Below are positions 4,635 to 5,651 of a DNA stretch of 5,651 nucleotides, in pieces. The translations under genes were made by a program, and so were the position numbers. Position 1 is the stretch's first letter. Each line of letters begins with the position of its first letter. The DNA is from DATMBL01 sp050735975 (GTDB lineage: Bacteria; Desulfobacterota; Binatia; UBA9968), in the NCBI GenBank assembly GCA_050735975.1, contig JBOHVS010000107.1, forward strand, positions 1-5,651. Direction: 5' to 3'. The notes under the pieces are model-generated. The model saw only the letters and a program-made list of their open reading frames with translations, was not told the DNA's origin and made no database searches.

Positions 4635-4762
4635 TTCACCACAGAGTACGCAGAGGGTTTATTCAAGATAATGTTCTCACTCGGTCTTCTCCGCGTCCTC
4701 CGCGCGTCAGCGGTGAAATCTCCGATTCCTTTCATCACAGAAACCCAGAGTTCGCAGAAAGA
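4635..4762. repeat. inverted-repeat element of the TTCACCACAGAG family with a third arm
   Basis: The left arm TTCACCACAGAG plus TACGCAGAG (4635-4655) is mirrored by CTCCGCGTCCTCCGCG...GGTGAA (about 4689-4717). A third, direct copy of the left arm, TTTCATCACAGA...TTCGCAGA (about 4730-4760), follows. TTCACCACAGAG...GGTGAA palindromic elements are widespread non-coding repeats in environmental bacterial genomes; that is general knowledge. Here the copy is diverged. Confidence 0.55.
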
Positions 4763-4903
4763 GCCGCGGCCATAAAATTTGCGCAAGCTGCCAAAACCTG
4801 GGCGTAGGCCGGTCCGGGAATGACAGCCAGCCCTATACTGAAGATCGCTGTTTACCAGGCGGCCGTATTATTCCTGCATGGCGAGCCTCCGACGCCGGCC
4901 TCT

Positions 4904-4924
4904 GGCTCCATGCTCCACGCTCCA
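4904..4924. repeat. three perfect-length heptamers, NGCTCCA
   Basis: GGCTCCA, TGCTCCA and CGCTCCA follow each other without gaps. The unit is related to the GCTCCTT heptamer at 124-182, suggesting one amplification process acting in this genome. Confidence 0.65.
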
Positions 4925-4963
4925 AAAGCGTGCCTATCTGCTGCTAAGCGAGTTCGAAGGGGC

Positions 4964-5208
4964 TCACTTGCCCATTAACACTTTCATACGGTCCACGACA
5001 TCCTTTGGCTGGTCGCTAACTTCTTTCGCCAGACTCTCCAAGTCCCCTCCACCGACCGGTCTCAACGGCCAGCCTCGCTTGTTGGCTTCATCTACCAAAT
5101 CCGGCTCTTGAAGCGTCTTCGCATAGGCGGCGCGCGACCGAAGAAAGCCTCGATGGTGATCGCGCGGCACTGAACTTCTCCCCGCTCCAACGCCAGATCC
5201 TGCTCGTT
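4964..5208 (-). pseudogene. remnant of a TctC/Bug-type tripartite tricarboxylate transporter receptor
   Basis: Two fragments in different minus-strand frames resemble one family of periplasmic solute receptors. The upstream piece (about 5135-5208) reads NEQDLALERGEVQCRAITIE, like the mid-domain ERGEV-R segment. The downstream piece (about 4964-5135) reads AYAKTLQEPDLVDEANKRGW, then PVGGGDLESL and QPKDVVDRMKVL, and ends at TGA 4964. This is the usual TctC C-terminus, with the (D/E)P-x-L-x-(D/E)-A-x-K-R-G-W pattern. The stretch that should separate them, of the order of 80-100 residues, is missing and the frames do not match. An N-terminal domain and signal peptide are not found upstream in frame. 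I infer a decayed gene with 5' truncation, internal deletion and frameshift. The family match is from memory of these motifs. Confidence 0.6.
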
Positions 5209-5306
5209 TAAGAAACTATTTTTAAAATAGGAACGGATGTTTCGGGCGTCAAAGACTTTTTTTCGGCTCCATGCGGATGGAGACTAACTGATGGCCTTCC
5301 CCGGTG

Positions 5307-5459
5307 TCAATGGTAGTGGAGCAAAGGATCCGGTCCCGGATGCATAGTTACGGCCGTCTCAAACTGCCAGGCCTGCAACAAAAGGCCGCCGACCAATAGC
5401 AATTGAAAGCGTAACACGGAAGCGAGTGAAATGGTGGGGGATTTGTTAATCTCTGTCAT
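5307..5459 (-). CDS. possible small membrane or secreted peptide, or orphan signal-peptide remnant
   Basis: A 50-codon frame from ATG 5459 to TGA 5307 encodes a polar start (MTEINKSPTI) followed by a hydrophobic segment at about residues 15-31, LRFQLLLVGGLLLQAW, then a Pro/His-containing tail. This looks like a signal anchor or signal peptide. The upstream GGTGA is only a weak ribosome-binding site. It might be the abandoned N-terminus of the transporter receptor whose C-terminus lies at 4964-5208, but the tail does not resemble that family. It is too short for confident calling. Confidence 0.25.
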   Translation of the reverse strand: MTEINKSPTISLASVLRFQLLLVGGLLLQAWQFETAVTMHPGPDPLLHYH

Positions 5460-5512
5460 TCGTCACCGACGAAGTTTTCATGGATCGGCATAACCAAAGC
5501 TTGATGGCCTCT

Positions 5513-5651
5513 TTATCCGTAGCGCGCTAAACCGTCTCTCGGCTGTTCGATCCGCCACAGGCTTCCGTTTCGCGCCTCGATCTCCCCGATCACATCGGGA
5601 ATGAAGAGCCTGCTGCCAAATAACCCGATGTCCAGAATGCTCGCGCCCCTG
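5513..5651 (-). CDS. 3' end of an unrecognised gene, truncated by the window edge
   Basis: The minus-strand frame that is open at the right edge of the window encodes 45 residues, ending in TAA at 5513-5515. The visible part includes GASILDIGLFGSRLFIPDVI and GEIEARNGSLWRIEQP, with beta-strand-like alternation that could come from a propeller blade or a beta-rich enzyme. The other two frames are less protein-like in this stretch. No family is recognised from so short a tail, and the 5' part lies outside the window. Confidence 0.45.
   Translation of the reverse strand, partial: RGASILDIGLFGSRLFIPDVIGEIEARNGSLWRIEQPRDGLARYG

Larger units (their letters stand above)
4582..4963. other. gene-poor stretch with repeats
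   Basis: No supported gene is seen in these 382 bases. They hold a GCGGC-TGA-GCCGC hairpin (4588-4600) just after the OmpA-like stop, an inverted-repeat element with a third related arm (4635-4762), and three heptamers (4904-4924). A short open frame from ATG 4820 with a hydrophobic start exists, but it has no ribosome-binding site and runs across the heptamer repeat. Confidence 0.6.

Noticed and set aside
4517..4786. Minus-strand 89-codon frame
   Set aside because: It is made mostly of the inverted-repeat element and the shadow of the OmpA-like gene.
4820..4975. Plus-strand frame beginning MTASPILKIAVYQ
   Set aside because: It has a weak nitrilase-like N-terminal look only, no Shine-Dalgarno site, and it runs through heptamer repeats and the end of the transporter remnant.

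Overview
The window is about 5.65 kb of bacterial chromosome. It is moderately GC-rich, has clear Shine-Dalgarno sites, and carries dispersed palindromic repeats and 7-bp tandem repeats of the kind scattered through many large genomes of uncultured soil and sediment bacteria. A UGA-decoded selenoprotein and a TctC-type receptor remnant would fit a deltaproteobacterial or Binatota-like lineage. That placement is a low-confidence inference: there is no rRNA or other phylogenetic marker here.

Nearly all genes lie on the minus strand, so the text follows transcription from right to left. At the right edge is the 3' end of an unrecognised gene (5513-5651), then a possible 50-residue hydrophobic peptide (5307-5459) and the decayed remnant of a tripartite tricarboxylate transporter receptor, TctC/Bug type (4964-5208). 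The stretch from 4582 to 4963 is gene-poor and holds an inverted-repeat element and three heptamer repeats. One small plus-strand gene (4285-4581) encodes a lone OmpA-like domain that lacks its C-terminal end. Then comes a 370-residue BNR-repeat beta-propeller protein (2914-4026), closed by a strong palindromic terminator (2851-2887).

The core of the window is a thiol/selenol antioxidant cluster: a two-cysteine thiol peroxidase Tpx (2300-2803), a peroxiredoxin (1594-2073) and a small CGFC glutaredoxin-like protein (1353-1592) that begins one base after the peroxiredoxin stop. The peroxiredoxin reading frame is interrupted only once, by an in-frame TGA exactly at the peroxidatic cysteine (P-x3-T-x2-[TGA]). 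Read as selenocysteine it gives an intact 159-residue selenoperoxiredoxin. A conventional gene caller would see only a headless 3' fragment. The gene has its own promoter-like sequence with a perfect 15-bp palindrome at the predicted start of transcription. The glutaredoxin-like protein is a plausible reductant for it. A bidirectional hairpin terminator (1295-1315) ends this unit.

The last gene on the left (124-1056) is a PuuE/allantoinase-like polysaccharide deacetylase. Its C-terminal tail is encoded by a degenerate heptamer tandem repeat. A second, AT-rich heptamer repeat lies just beyond it.
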